Assembly (NCBI RefSeq): GCF_026914265.1
Contig: NC_069124.1
Span: forward strand, 4,704,713-4,768,712
Source: Mya arenaria
Taxonomy: Eukaryota; Mollusca; Bivalvia; Myida; Myidae
Length of the DNA: 64,000 nt
Reading direction: 5' to 3'
The notes under the pieces: generated by a model
What the model was told of the DNA's origin: nothing
The model's input: the letters and a program-made list of their open reading frames with translations, nothing else
The model's database searches: none
Shown here: in pieces, positions 37,117 through 49,497 of the stretch
How the letters are laid out: every line of letters begins with the position of its first letter
Numbering within the stretch: the stretch's first letter is position 1
Made by a program: the position numbers and the translations under genes

Positions 37117-37280
37117 ATTAAGTTCAGGTCAAGGAAATTTGGCTTCGAGAAATTGGGACATGCATACGAGTTCAGAATAGTCCATTGCACCAATTCTGAT
37201 AATACAGGTAATAGAACAGTTTGTCAGAAGGCATTAGTTTAATGCCCTACATGGTACCAGTAAGTCAAAGCCCCATAATT

Positions 37281-38303
37281 ATACCCCCACAAACGAAGTT
37301 TGAGGGGGTATATAGGAGTGAGCTTGTCGGTCGGTCTGTCTGTCGGTCGGTCTGTCGGTTTTCATGGTTTCCGGACGATAACTCATGAAAGGCTAGACAG
37401 ATTTGAACAATTTTTGGTACACAGGTGTAACATAAGAAGATACAGGTCAAGTTCGATATTGGGGCTGGTGGGGCCAAGGTCAAGGTCACAGTTACTAAAA
37501 ATAGAAAAACGGTTTCCGGACGATTACTCATGAAAGGCTTGACAGATTTGAACAATTTTTGGTACACAGGTATAACATCAGAAGATACAGGTCAAGTTCG
37601 ATATTGGGGCTGGTGGGGCCAAGGTCAAGGTCACAGTTACTAAAAATAGAAAAACGGTTTCCGGACGAATACTCATGAAAGGCTCGACAGATTTGAACAA
37701 TTTTTGGTACACAGGTGTAACATCAGAAGATACAGGTCAAGTTCGATATTGGGGCTGGTGGGGGCAAGGTTAAGGTCACTGTTACTAAAAATAGAAAAAC
37801 GGTTTCTGGACGATAACTCATGAAAGGCTCGACATATTTGAACAATTTTTGGTACACAGGTGTAACATCAGAAGATAAAGGTCAAGTTCGATATTTGGGC
37901 TGGTGGGGCAAGGTCAAGGTCACTGTTACTAAAAATAGAAAAACGGTTTCCGGACGATAACTCATGAAAGGCTAGACAGATTTGAACAATTTTTGGTACA
38001 CAGGTGTATCATCAGAAGATACAGGTCAAGTTTGATATTGGGGCTGGTGGAGCCAAGGTCACTGTTACCAAAAATAGAAAAATGGTTTCCGGACGATAAC
38101 TCATGAAAGGCTAGTTTTTCTTGTCAGCAGTGTAACTTCTAAATTACTCGACAGATTTAAATAAAACAATACATGCATGATAAAAGAAGATGCAGTGTGC
38201 AGTAACCTTGGAGTTATGGCCTCTTTTCAAAGGAATGGTTTGCCATTCCTGTGTCCAGGTGGCATTTGGGGGTATTCGTCACTCCTGTGACAGCTCTAGT
38301 TAC
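37281..38303. repeat. AGGTCA-rich tandem array G (145-bp unit, 6 copies)
   Basis: The head is ATACCCCCACAAACGAAG with a GGTC/TGTC run. Units start GGTTTCCGGACGATAACTCA at 37366, 37511, 37656, 37801, 37945 and 38083: spacing 145, 145, 145, 144 and 138. Each unit carries GGGGCCAAGGTCAAGGTCAC or a near variant. The array ends GGTATTCGTCACTCCTGTGA and a CAGCTCT end similar to that of the nested elements. Head-like GGGGGTAT occurs at both borders. Confidence 0.88.
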
Positions 38304-38935
38304 CTATGTTCAAGGCATATACATGTAACTAGATGAAAGGCAAGAATAGTACCAAAGACTGCTACATGCTAGTAATTGTCTCAAAACAAGACCACTTATA
38401 TCTGCTCCTTAAGGGTTCAAAAAAATACTTCTGCAATAATAATAACCAGTAGAGAGAATATTAATAATATTAGTAGAGAGCAGCTTACAAGTCCAGCTTA
38501 ATTATTGTGATTACTTGGTCTGAAGTTTTAATAGAATGAGGTACAAATGCTTACCACAAGAAAATGATGAGCATTGAACAAGGTCCAGGTCATGATGGAA
38601 GGCATTACCGCTTTGTACAGTGGTGAAACTAATTTTGTATTACAGGTACTTGGCACAAATTTTCACCACAGATGCCAATCCCGCATAGAGGATTTAGGTC
38701 TGTACTTCAGTGTATTTAATAGATGAAAGGCAATGAATTTAATACAATGTGCATCATGTGCAGGACATGGCACTAAGTTTGGTAATGGTTATGTCAGGAC
38801 AAAAGATAAATTAAAAAGAAATGAACGAGGGATAACTCTGAAATTAAGAGCCCAAGAGTTACAATTTTTGCAAGATACACAACTTTACATTGCTATCTAT
38901 CTATAAATCAAGTTTCAATCAATCGCTTCAAACCG

Positions 38936-40843
38936 TTTTTGGCTCGACTATTCCAAGAATTAGGAGGCAATACTACTCGTAATGGGTCTGGTTCAAGATT
39001 TGGGGAAAGATGGCATTTTCAATGTCTACTCTTGTATCCTAAATTCAATTCACTAAATTCTTCACACAGTTGTTCAGAACCATCATACAATGAGGCTCCA
39101 GTACATAACTCAATATTTTCCTAAATTGCAAACTTAGATTAATGTTTTAGAGCACACTGTGTCCTTTTTAAGATTTAGGGCAAGTTTGGATTAAATTAAC
39201 TTAATGCTTCACACAGTTGATTACAGCCATAACACGATTAGGTTACATATCACCATATTATCCTAAATACAAATTCATTTATTCTACCTAGAAATTCTGG
39301 TTAAGGTTTTGTCTGTAACCACAATTAATGTCAGCAAATACATCATGTATTGCATTCAGAGACATGTGTTCCCAACTGTCTTGTTACTTAATTAATCAAT
39401 TTAGATAAATATTTATCTTGCATGTAATGCAAATTATTTCCCTTTATTATTCAACTCAGAAATTCATATTTAAATATCTCTTCTTGATGTATTGCAATGA
39501 GACTTTATACAACGGTACTTAACCATTCAACCTACTTGAATAACCATGTTGGATAACTCTATTAAGCATATAATGCAAATTTTGGCCTTTATTTGGTTAC
39601 AGAGTGATTATGTTTTCATGTTACCACATCTAAGTCAATATATCAGCATGTATTGCATTGAAACTTGAGGCATGTGTACCTAACTATCAAACCTACTTAA
39701 TTTATCAAGTTCAACAACTCATCTTGCATATAATGCACATTATTGCCCTTCATTATTCGGCATAGTTTACTATGCAACTAATTGATGTTTTGCAATGAGA
39801 CTTTTTACAAGGTTATTCAACCATCCAACTTGATTGAATAAGCAAGCTAGATAACTCTATTTTGCATGTAATGCAAATAAAGGCCCTTTATCATTCGAAT
39901 TAGAAAATCTTGTTAAGGTTTTGCATGTACCGGTTACCACATTTAAGTCATTATCTCAGCAAATATATCATGTATTGCATTGAAACTTAGACATGTGTTC
40001 TCAACTATCCCATCTCCTTTATTGAGTATGATAACTCTTTCACCCACCCCAGATAAGTAGATATAAATATTTGGCCATGCTGGAAATTCCTATGCTCACG
40101 GGCAAAGATTAAAAAAGTACCTGTATGAACCTTTTTTTTATTGTCAACACACATTTACCTCCTTTGTTGAAGAACGTCGTCTGTAGCACCATGGAAACCT
40201 TGTCTTGTGGCATTATTTAAAATCTGAATTAATAATTTCTCATTTCAAATGGCACCAAAAACTGGTTATCACGCTGCATTTAAGAAATACCTGTAATCTC
40301 CTCAGAACTATTTAAAAAACAATTTGCCTATTTACATATTTTGAATCACTGCACCCATATACGACAACCACATATTATCACATGATATTTTTACGCTTAT
40401 TTTTTTCACTAGCTTAAAGAGTTTCAGCGCAAAGACATTTTTTACTTTATTTTGTTCTACTGAGGTCGGAGAAAAAGCATCTACCATGGCCTCATTTCCG
40501 CAAAACACACGACGCTTCGGTTGATCTTACAAAGCGTTCATAGAAGACACTTTCAATCTTGCATGAATGCAAAATTAATGGTCCTTTATCAATTTTGAAT
40601 TTTGGTTAAGGTTTTGCATGTAAGCTCACATAAGTTAATATTATAGCAACTACTTGATGTATTGCATGGAGACTCGATACAATACTCAACGACCAAACAT
40701 ACTTAAATAATCAAGTTGGATAACTCTATTTTGCATATAATGTAAATTATGGCCCTTTATTATTTGAAATTCTAGTTTAGTTTTTGCATTAAATCTTTAA
40801 GCGGCATAAAAGTCGAGCATGCGGTCTTGTGACAGCTCTTGTA
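38936..40843 (+). mobile_element. Same element family as 35423-36816, copy 2 (about 1.9 kb)
   Basis: Starts TTTTTGGCTCGACTATTCCA and ends GTCGAGCATGCGGTCTTGTGA followed by CAGCTCTTGTA, matching both ends of copy 1. The interior has repeated paragraphs (ATTGCATTGAAACTTGAGGC, TGCATATAATGCAAATTATG, CCCTTTATTATTC types) in tandem, about 280-300 bp apart. No coding sequence was recognised. Confidence 0.6.
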
Positions 40844-42115
40844 CTTCAGTGAACTGACTATCACTTTGGGCCTTCAACGCAATCCCATCCTATAAACCCT
40901 TCCTACATACAAAGTTTGGTCAAAATATGTCAACCCTAACCCTACATTATTCAGTACCAACTGTCTTTATGTGTCAAGTTTCAGACAAATGAAGTAGTTC
41001 ATACCATCCCCATATAGCTATGACAAAGTCAGTTGTGGCCAAATTGGCGGGCTGGAACTACTGAACAAATTGGAAGCAACTGATGAAAAATGTGCACTAG
41101 TTCACTTCATGGCGAGAATGTTTACAAAGTTTCAGCATTCCTGTTTAAAATCTACATATAGGTAGCTTCACTAAAACCATACGGTGACTTTGATTAACCT
41201 CTTAAAAACACTGGGGTATGAATATTTGACAGCTTCTTGACAAACTTACTTTAGCCGACTGTTTGACAACCCTAGACTCAGGGTTCATACAGCAACACAA
41301 GGAAAAATTAAAGGACCTTTATTTGATTTTCAAAGATTATTGTTTAATTACAAACTATGAGATAACACTTATTTTCCAAGACTATATGTATTGTCCAATT
41401 CCTCTAAGAAATAATTCACAACTCTTCTCTTCTTCTTACCCTCCTATTTCATTTTGAACGGAATGGTGAACATGTCCAGGGTATAGCCGGTAGTATTTAT
41501 ACTAGTAATAGGCAGATTTCTTGTGTTTTGAACTGATGTCAATTACTTAAACGCAATTGTTTATACATTGCTTTGTTTATTTTCATTGTCAACCAGTCTA
41601 GTATTACATGCAACCCCCCCCCCACTTTTTTATGAAAGCGCAAGAAAACTACAGCAAAAACAAAACTGGAATAGACTGAACCAGGTGTCCTCTTAAATTG
41701 TACTTCTGGGGACTAAAACCTGTACCGTCACTCTCACGCCAACAGATTCGAATGGTAGAGTCACTAGGACAAGTTTTCTACAATGAAACTTTTCTTTGTA
41801 AAGATGAACCTTTATTACTACAGACACTTAATTTCAGACAGATGCAAGGAAATATAGGGACCGTTTCCGAAAATACAAGCACTTACTCAGCAGTTTGCAA
41901 GGCAAAATAAAAATTCATGTAGTTTGTTTTTTTGCAAATTTAAGGATTTCTCATCCAGCAGCTCAAAATTCAAGTACTTATCAAGTCTGTGCAAACCCTA
42001 CTTGTTTGCCAGGTGGTGTGGACTTGCGTGACAACAGTGTGGACTGTCGCTTTAACAGTGTGGACTTGTGTGTGAAAACAGTGTGGAATAACAAAAAGCA
42101 GATTCAGCATGAGAT

Positions 42116-42121
42116 TTTATT
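42116..42121 (-). terminator. Candidate polyadenylation signal of the NDP kinase gene
   Basis: AATAAA on the minus strand about 265 bases after the stop codon, giving a short 3'UTR of the usual size. Another AATAAA overlaps the stop codon (GAATAAAC) but is too close to be the main signal. Confidence 0.45.
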
Positions 42122-42384
42122 AAGCTGAAGAGTCAAGATGGAGAAAAACACAACAAATAGCACTATGTTTGCTTAAATATAATATCACATTGACAATGTC
42201 TAAACAGTTCAACTGCATATAGCACAACTGTCATCATGAAATTGCACGTACACAACACTTGTTGTAGTTTGTCAGGAGTTAAATAAAATTATTGCAGTTC
42301 GAGTGACAATATAAACATCTAAAATGAGATTTTGTTACAAGACGGAGTGGACTGGAGTGTTATCAGCAATATTGTGCAAATAGT

Positions 42385-45300
42385 TTATTCGTAAACCCAT
42401 TTGGACTGTGCAGGGCTCCACTCCTGGATTTCACCATCCTTAAACCAGTGCTCAGATTCTCGTTTGCCACTTTCCACACTGTCTGATCCGTGGCAGATGT
42501 TCCTGAAACAAAGTCAATGAGTGTTTTCTGACACATGGAATGATATTTCATTTAACAGCCATTACAAGAAATTTGCCAGTGTTTAATAATATTATATCTA
42601 GGGTACAGAAATTTAAACAGTAAATTGTCTTGTATTTATAAAGGAAATTTATTTCTTAAACATAAGTCCAATCAAGTATTCAGTTTTTCATGCTGCGCTG
42701 ATGCTTCATTTTCCACACTTCTTTACATACATTTATGTATTAGACTCATTCATTCAGTTCTTTTTTTTTTTAACAATTAATTTATTCTATATTATTTATA
42801 TAAACAATATTCTATAAAGAGACCGTTTCCAAAATATTCTGTGACATAATAAGTTACTTATTTAGTCTGAGAAATTCTATTCAGGGTGTTCAGATTACGG
42901 AAGTAATCGTTCTGCTCATACCTGCCGACATCAATACAGAAGTCCCCTCTGATGGTCCCTGGGTTGGACTGGAGAGGGTTGGTGGCTCCCAACATCATTC
43001 GTCCCATCTTCACAGCCTCTTTACCTTCCCACACCTGCAAATGTTTATTTCATTCAAAATTTCAGCAATCAACTTGATTCAAACAATGAGATTTCAATGA
43101 AGTCTTAGGAATTGTTTGAAACTGCAGTTGCTGAAGACCAAAGTAGTAATATATCATCCGGAGAATTATTATTCAATGATGATTTGATAACTTTTTCATA
43201 ATAAAACCTTGCCACTGATAAAAACGTATGAATCACTGAAAATCAGTCGTCATCAGAGCTGTATATAACGATCATAATGGACACAAATACACTTAAAGCT
43301 GCACTCTCACATGTTATATTGAAATTTCCTTTCATTTTTGTCTACGAAAAAGACAATTTTTGCAAAAATGCCCGGAGCCAGTGAAATGAGACTGCTGAGA
43401 AAGATAAAATTGCAGTTTTTCTTTTTAAATTAGAAAATTGATGTTTTATGACAAAAAGCTTTACTTTACACGATTTAAGAAAAATGAATTTTTCAGCAGT
43501 TTCCCTAACAATTGAGATCTGTTCTATTGCGATTTATCTAATATAACTGAATTGAAGACATTGATGCCAAAATCAGTATTCTGAGGTAAAAGGACAAACT
43601 TGTCAATCAGTGAGAGTGCAGCTTCTTTAAAATGTTCCAATTCTGATGGTATCTTAGTGTATCGTAACCAATACAAATTGTTTCAAGGACCATTCTTACT
43701 ACAAATATTGTTACAGCGGTTTGGACCGTCCTAGAAGATGGCTGCTAAAGCATAGACAGATTAGGTACCTGCAGGCTGCATATGTTTTAAGCAAATAATA
43801 AAAGTGTTCGAGTTTTCAGTGTTTTAATCATATTAATAAATGTTATCTACTTAATGAATAAAGACATTTGCCGTATTTCCTCGACTATAAGACGTGGAAA
43901 TTTGGTCCCGATTTTTAACCTTAAAGTAGGGGGCCCGTCTTATAGGCGAGTCTATAAGAATTTCATAACGAATAGAGTCATAATCAGGAATATTCAACTG
44001 ACTGATTTATTATCTGTTGATGACACCCCAATAAAAGTGACAGGATCACATATATATATTTATATATATTTTGACAAAAAATATTTTAAAAAATGCATTG
44101 TTATTTTTTCTATGTCGTAAATAAAACTTACTTTTTCCTTACTGTAAGGCTTTGCGTATATCATGCACATACATGTAACTGGCAGATTTCAATACAAATT
44201 TCATTAATCGTTACATTAATTTATCCGCAATCATCAATGGTTATTTATTTCTCAAAATTTAAGTACCATCAACTGCAATCCAAACAAACACCTGTGAAAA
44301 TTTAACTCATTAACACATGTAAATGGAATATGTTCTGTTTGTCGGCTGCAGATCAAACAGTACAATTTGTGACATCACAGCACGAGCTGTGTAAAGATCA
44401 AAGATGCACTGCAATGGTTTGTATTTAAATAGGTCAATCAAATACCGTGTGAACCCACTTAACTCCCAAAATTGCGTCTAGGCTGGTTCAAACATACCAT
44501 ACGATTGGAAAATAAAAATCAATAATCCCAAGCAAATGAACAAATTTAGTTGATAATTGACTGTTTAGCTTGAACATTATCACAGACTTGGAGAACTTCA
44601 ACGGCTGGATTTGCTTTAAAAATCGACCCCGTCTTATAAACAAGTCGAGACAAAAACACCAGCTTTCATGTATTTGTTTTTGTTGAAGAAAACATGGTTA
44701 CATTGCGGTACTTGGGAAGAAACTCATATTTTCTTTTCCACGTGATTCTTATGCAATGGTCAATGTATATACAAACACTAGAGCGTTAATTTTTTTTATA
44801 TCAATTCAACCTCATATGAAGTGATTTCTCTGTATGTAGTGTTTCCTTGTATATATGAAAAAAAAGCTGCATGGTTTCTTTTTAATCAATGAAGTTCAAT
44901 GTTAAGGATCAAGACTATTATTTGCCAAATGAGTTTTCTGTAGCTCTGCATTACAAACTAGTTATCAGGACTCACCGTCACATCAATTTTTTGTCTCAAT
45001 AGACATGCTTTGTCAAAGTCTTGTAATGAAACTAAGCTTTAATGACAGTTTTAAAGCTGTAAGGTCAACAAATTGGCATTGTTTGACTAGTCTAAACAAA
45101 CATTAGCCACACAAAATTGGTGGTGAAAAACAAGGAAGTAAAAACTGATGTACAAATTAGCATTTTCGTAAGATAGTAGGAAGAAAAGGTTTTTGTTTTT
45201 TATGTAAAAGTAGGAGGCCAATTTATAAAGTAGGAACATTGGAAATCCTACAAAGAAACACCAAGCATGTACAATAAAGCATACACTTTAATTACCATGG

Positions 45301-46643
45301 CGACAACAGGTCCACTAGACATGTATTCAATGAGTCCAGCAAAGAATCCCTTGGACTTCAGATCTCTGTAGTGTTCTTCCAAATGTGCCTTGGTTGGCTG
45401 AAAAACAATTCAATGGAATATATTTAATCTTATTTGAAATGTCAACAGTTGGAAGTTCTTGAATTCATTCTGTTCATGCTTCTACGTAGTTCCTAATGTA
45501 ACTGGGTGTTCCATATGTATTATAGAGGCACTTAATACTGAATGCGGTCTTGCTATTGAGCCATATTTTAAAACATGGTCATGAATAAAATATTGAAATT
45601 GTATATGGTACAGTATTTTATGTTTGAAATGGATAATAAAGGTTTATATTAAATCATATTTTACCATGTAAGTGCTAATTTGCACAAAACAAGCATTAAA
45701 TGCATTAAAACACATGATTAACCTTTCCAATAAAACGAAACTTGACTGACACAGACAACAATTATGCCCAGCGGAGCAACTTGACCCAATCGTAACAACT
45801 CGGCCTCCTCCGACAAGCTTCAACATAGACCTCGTAAATACAATCGTAACAACTCGGCCATGGCCGAAGTGTTCTGATTGTAGTAAAAGTGTGAACTGCA
45901 ACCTGGCAGGTACCCTTCATAAATATATCGTTATGTTTTGACAAAATGAAATGAAGAAAAACCCATCAAACTCATAATAATTTGTTGGATACTCTTTTTT
46001 TTGTGTGTGGAACTTAATTAATAACATTATCAGGTAATATTTCTTGTTTTTATATTTTAGAGACGCAATATGCTTTAACCCGGAATCCTGATCAGAAAAA
46101 CTACCCACTTATGGAACAAAACAATTTGTATGTGAAAGATTTGCCATATCAAAAATCAAAAAAAAATCCGTCAACGTCAATTATTTGGACTACCTGCAGA
46201 GTAGGTCGTGGGTTAGATCAATGTCATATGCATCTAGTAATTTATGCAATATGTAATCAAATCCCTGGTCACAAAATTACCAGTTATTATTATCATGCAT
46301 CCGAAATGTTTGTGTCCAAAATAAATGGTCACTTGTTGTAAAACTCATCTTCGTGGACTGGACATTCGTCGAATTTCTTACGAAGTACAAGCAGATTTTT
46401 CTACGAGAAAAAAATGTCCCTCCATGCCTTCAACAATGGCATACTTCAATATTGTTTTTTACTTTTTTTTACAAATGCCGGTAGGCCATTATTTCTTATT
46501 TTCCGACTCACCGTACACATTTTACAGGCCACCAACTTGTATCCCCTGTTCTCAAACCGCTTCATGATCTCGCCAACAAGTCCACGCTGGACTCCATCAG
46601 GCTTCACCATGATAAAAGTGCGTTCCTTGTTCTGGTCTGCCAT
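42385..46643 (-). CDS. Nucleoside diphosphate kinase (group I NME, NDPK A/B type)
   Basis: Transfers the gamma-phosphate of ATP to NDPs through a phosphohistidine intermediate; a cytosolic hexamer in animals. Exons: 46512-46643, 45296-45397, 42922-43034, 42385-42502, all in phase, 154 aa (family about 152). Visible signatures: [20 protein letters not shown] at the N-terminus, [26 protein letters not shown] and the active-site loop [12 protein letters not shown], with the catalytic histidine at about residue 120. It ends KWVYE, as group I enzymes do. Start: the ATG at 46643 matches the family length. An in-frame ATG 14 codons upstream (46685) could make an extended form, as reported for a mammalian NME1 isoform. 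Divergent from the membrane-protein gene at 48134. Confidence 0.95.
43297..43624. mobile_element. MITE with AGCTGCACTCTCAC ends, intact copy
   Basis: AGCTGCACTCTCAC at the left and GTGAGAGTGCAGCT at the right form 14-bp perfect inverted repeats. The internal sequence (GACAATTTTTGCAAAAATGC, GACTGCTGAG) matches the split copy at 35379-37116. It lies in the last intron-rich part of the NDP kinase gene, between exons 42922-43034 and 45296-45397. Confidence 0.8.
43869..44665. mobile_element. Degenerate DNA-transposon remnant with GTCTTATA ends
   Basis: The left end GCCGTATTTCCTCGACTATA plus AGACG and the right end CGTCTTATAAACAAGTCGAG plus ACAAAAACAC are imperfect inverted repeats about 800 bp apart. 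CCCGTCTTATAGGCGAGTCT near the left and CCCCGTCTTATAAACAAGTC near the right support this. It lies inside the NDP kinase gene's large intron and has no coding frame. Confidence 0.55.
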
Positions 46644-48133
46644 TTTTGCGAAGGTTGAAAGTACAGCAAGCAAGGTCGCGACCATGTGGAACTTCCCTAA
46701 ATTGGAAAAGGATGTGCACGTGTTTTGATGACGCTATCTTGAAAAGTACGCCACCGCTAGATGGCGCGTTTCTAAAATGTAAAATGCGGTCATTTTAAAT
46801 CCCATAACAGAAAAAAGGGAATTGAAATTTAAGCATCTATATTGGACTAGATAAAAAAAATGATAGGGCTAGGAATGTTACCTTTAGTATCTTCAGTATG
46901 ATATCTGGAACAACGCAAAAATCTTAAATGTGCCATAACTCTGTATTGCTTTTCTTCAGAGTGAACCTAGTATTACAAGTCAGATGTAATGTATATAGAT
47001 ATCCCCCTCCACAATGTTTTTCTGTGTTAAATTTAACTAGCACAGTTTATGCACTAGCGATTACTTTGTTTCTCAAGGAGCAATATAAACAGTTTTGAAC
47101 GTGTGTTGTGTTTATTTTCCAAACAAAATACTACATAAGAATGATCGACTGATTACGTCGAAACTTCTATACAATATGGATGTGTTTGTTTATAATAAAT
47201 CATGCCATAATGCTTCTTTTGAGATTTCAAAGAAAACCATGAATTCTCAATTATTCTCGCAAAACTCATGTAACTGAGGATATACATGTGTATAATTTAG
47301 AATTAGTTTTGACTGTTGTTCATATAATTCATCCGTGTTAGTTAGGTTGGTCAAAGGGAGTAAACTCGAAAATGGCAATATTAAGATATTTAACAAATGG
47401 GTCAAAGACGCTTGACGCTTGACACACTTCATCGAATATTCAATACTCAAGCGAGTTAAATCAAACTTCGAGGCGGTAGTGGGAGTAATTGAATGTAAAT
47501 GCGCGGATATAAATAAGGTAGCGTTTCTTTGTTTCCTTCCTTTTTTAATTTGCAAATATTTTAAATTGTAAATATAACACAGAATAGCATCACAGACAAA
47601 CCAATGCATGATTACAGTTAAATGGTCTATAACCATTTATTTCCATGTGTGTTAAAATAATACAAATTATAAAAATGTTGATAATAAGCTGTACAAGCGT
47701 ATGTCAAAATATATTTATGTTTATGTTCCTTTTATATACAAAGAACTGTGTGCTTATCAAAAGTCAGTCATAACATATAAAAAAATATTTCACATAACCG
47801 CATTCTTTTCATAGTTTCAACCTGAACAATAGATATCCGATCATTAACATTCCAAAGAATATTTTCAATTGTTACATTCAGGCATCTATTATTTTGTAAA
47901 GAGACCTACATTGATTTTATCTTAGCAATATAATAATATCGGCACAATATATCGAAAATCAAAATAACAATCAGTATGGCCATCAGAAGGCTATCCACAT
48001 TGTCCTGTCATTTGAGCTATGAAATTTGAATAATTCAACGGAGTTTTTTTTTGTAAACAACAGCATATACTTTCTTATTGATATTTAAATTATATTGATA
48101 ACACGTGCATACGGACTATTTTACAGTTTAAAT
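46644..48133. other. Head-to-head intergenic region, NDP kinase / membrane-protein gene
   Basis: No exon was recognised. It should contain the promoters of both divergent genes. The stretch next to the NDP kinase start (46680-46800) is GC-richer and holds CCGCTAGATGGCGC. The rest is AT-rich without clear repeats. Confidence 0.5.
46754..46767. promoter_or_regulatory. CTCF- or YY1-like motif upstream of the NDP kinase gene
   Basis: CCGCTAGATGGCGC fits the animal CTCF core CCASYAGRKGGCRS with one mismatch (G for A at position 3) and also contains ATGGCG as in YY1 sites. It lies about 110 bp upstream of the start codon, between two divergent genes. The similarity is by eye only. Confidence 0.35.
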
Positions 48134-48654
48134 ATGTCTGCAATGGACAAAGGTATTCCAAGCTGGGTATACAAGTGGTTGGTGATTGTGATGGTCATTG
48201 GCTTCTATGACGGTCTGTTCTGTGTTCTGCGGCCGTACTCGCTTCCAGGGGGATGTCTAGAGATGATCTTCTATGGACGTAAGTCAGATTTTATACTTAT
48301 TATATTCTTAACTTTACTATTATTAGCTGCACAAATTATCAATTAATCATCGTGACACCAAATTATATATCAAAGATAGTCGATGTCTTCTGTTTGTTTC
48401 AGATAAATATTACATTCAATGGGATACGCATTATGCAGACACTTCAGACTCCTTCATTTGGACGCAAGGATTGTAAGTTTTCATTCTGTTTGTATCATTA
48501 TTTGTTTACTATGCAAAAGCAGCATACAAAATCAATATCAGTAACAGTTATTATGAGTTCTTTATTGAAATGGTATTTCAACCTTTTCCCTATACGTACA
48601 CGATTTTATGTTCACACACACACGCACACACACACTCCCGCGCACGCACACGCG

Positions 48655-48694
<40 letters not shown>

Positions 48695-48804
48695 TATATA
48701 TATAGTCCGGCAGCAAAAGTTAACTTGTTAAGTGTTTCTCAAGATGGAACATGCTATAAAAACAATTCCTGTAAGAGTTTTTTTTACTGGTGATATTACA
48801 CCAT

Positions 48805-48868
<64 letters not shown>

Positions 48869-49274
48869 TGTTTTAAACTATTCCAAATATCTCCACTTCA
48901 GGGGGAACATCATAGAAGCATTGATCATCCTTGGTATCCTTCTCAACCAGATCAAGACTATTCGACTGCAAAAGATGTTGATCATAGTGGTCAGTGTAAT
49001 GACCGCTTGGAAGACAGTCATGTTCATGATCTATTCTCTTGATATTGGACTTGGGGGTCATTCATTTGACCTGGTTGCGGAAATTGTTGTGTTTGTACCT
49101 GCACTGCCGTGGCTTTTCGTTCCTACCTATATTGCATGGCTTCTTACAAATGATTTTTTGCCACAGTCGAGCAAGAAATATCTTAATGACACTGTTTCGT
49201 CAAGGAACGATTTGGACTCACCGGATGCCTCTTTAAGACGGCGACATTACAACCTCAGAAACTCAAAGAAATAA
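48134..49274 (+). CDS. Multi-pass membrane protein, family not assigned (EXPERA/EBP-like pattern)
   Basis: Three exons, 48134-48278, 48403-48472 and 48902-49274, with phases 1, 2 and stop TAA, give 195 aa. About four hydrophobic segments: near 10-31, 74-90, 96-115 and 125-150, followed by a hydrophilic basic tail ending RNSKK. Conserved-looking features are LRPYSLPGG, a short loop with QWDTHYADTSDSFIWTQ, then GNIIEALIIL. The order D-x-x-Y...D-x-F...E, a VVSV...TV helix and a last PALPWLFVP helix resembles the EXPERA fold of emopamil-binding proteins, but the EBP catalytic residues do not line up clearly, so I do not name it. Start: ATG at 48134; the next in-frame ATG, three codons later, is also possible. 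Confidence 0.8.
48608..48870. repeat. CA/CG and TA microsatellites in intron 2 of the membrane-protein gene
   Basis: (CA)n with CG interruptions at about 48613-48692, then a second (CA)n at about 48806-48851 running into (TA)n at 48852-48870, just before the acceptor at 48900-48901. The polypyrimidine tract of that acceptor is short and follows the TA run. Confidence 0.9.
48741..48810 (+). repeat. 70-bp segment duplicated at 49909-49972
   Basis: GATGGAACATGCTATAAAAA, then CAATTCCTGTAAG and GGTGAT.TTACACCATAAACA, occur both here (in intron 2) and about 1.17 kb downstream, past the gene's 3' end, in the same orientation with few differences. It is either a dispersed repeat or a local duplication. 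Confidence 0.7.
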
Positions 49275-49491
49275 CACTTGCAAGTTCATGACTGCATATC
49301 AAAGCAAATACGTTGAATAATATTTTCAAATGGCATATTCTCAAGGCAGCTACGCTTTCATCCACTTTTCAGCCATAACATCAAAACGTCCGAAATCGCT
49401 TACGTGCATGTGATCCTATAATTATGGAAATGTAAGATGAATGTGTATGTGTGTACGTTATTGTATTTTTTATGTTCCTTTTTACATATAC

Positions 49492-49497
49492 AATAAA
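49492..49497 (+). terminator. Polyadenylation signal of the membrane-protein gene
   Basis: AATAAA in TACAATAAAATACTTC, 218 bases after the stop codon, in an AT-rich 3'UTR. It is the first canonical hexamer downstream. Confidence 0.6.

Larger units (their letters stand above)
32150..42384. other. ANKRD10 3'UTR followed by gene-free, repeat-filled intergenic DNA
   Basis: No exon of either neighbouring gene, and no other gene, was recognised. 32150 to about 35170 is AT-rich and free of the dispersed elements, consistent with a long ANKRD10 3'UTR. 35379-37121 is a MITE split by an inserted element, 37281-38303 is AGGTCA array G, and 38936-40843 is a second copy of the inserted element. 40850-42090 is unremarkable unique-looking sequence. 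Convergent with the nucleoside diphosphate kinase gene. Confidence 0.6.

Noticed and set aside
46414..46728. 104-codon plus-strand frame over the NDP kinase start
   Set aside because: Antisense shadow of the first NDP kinase exon.
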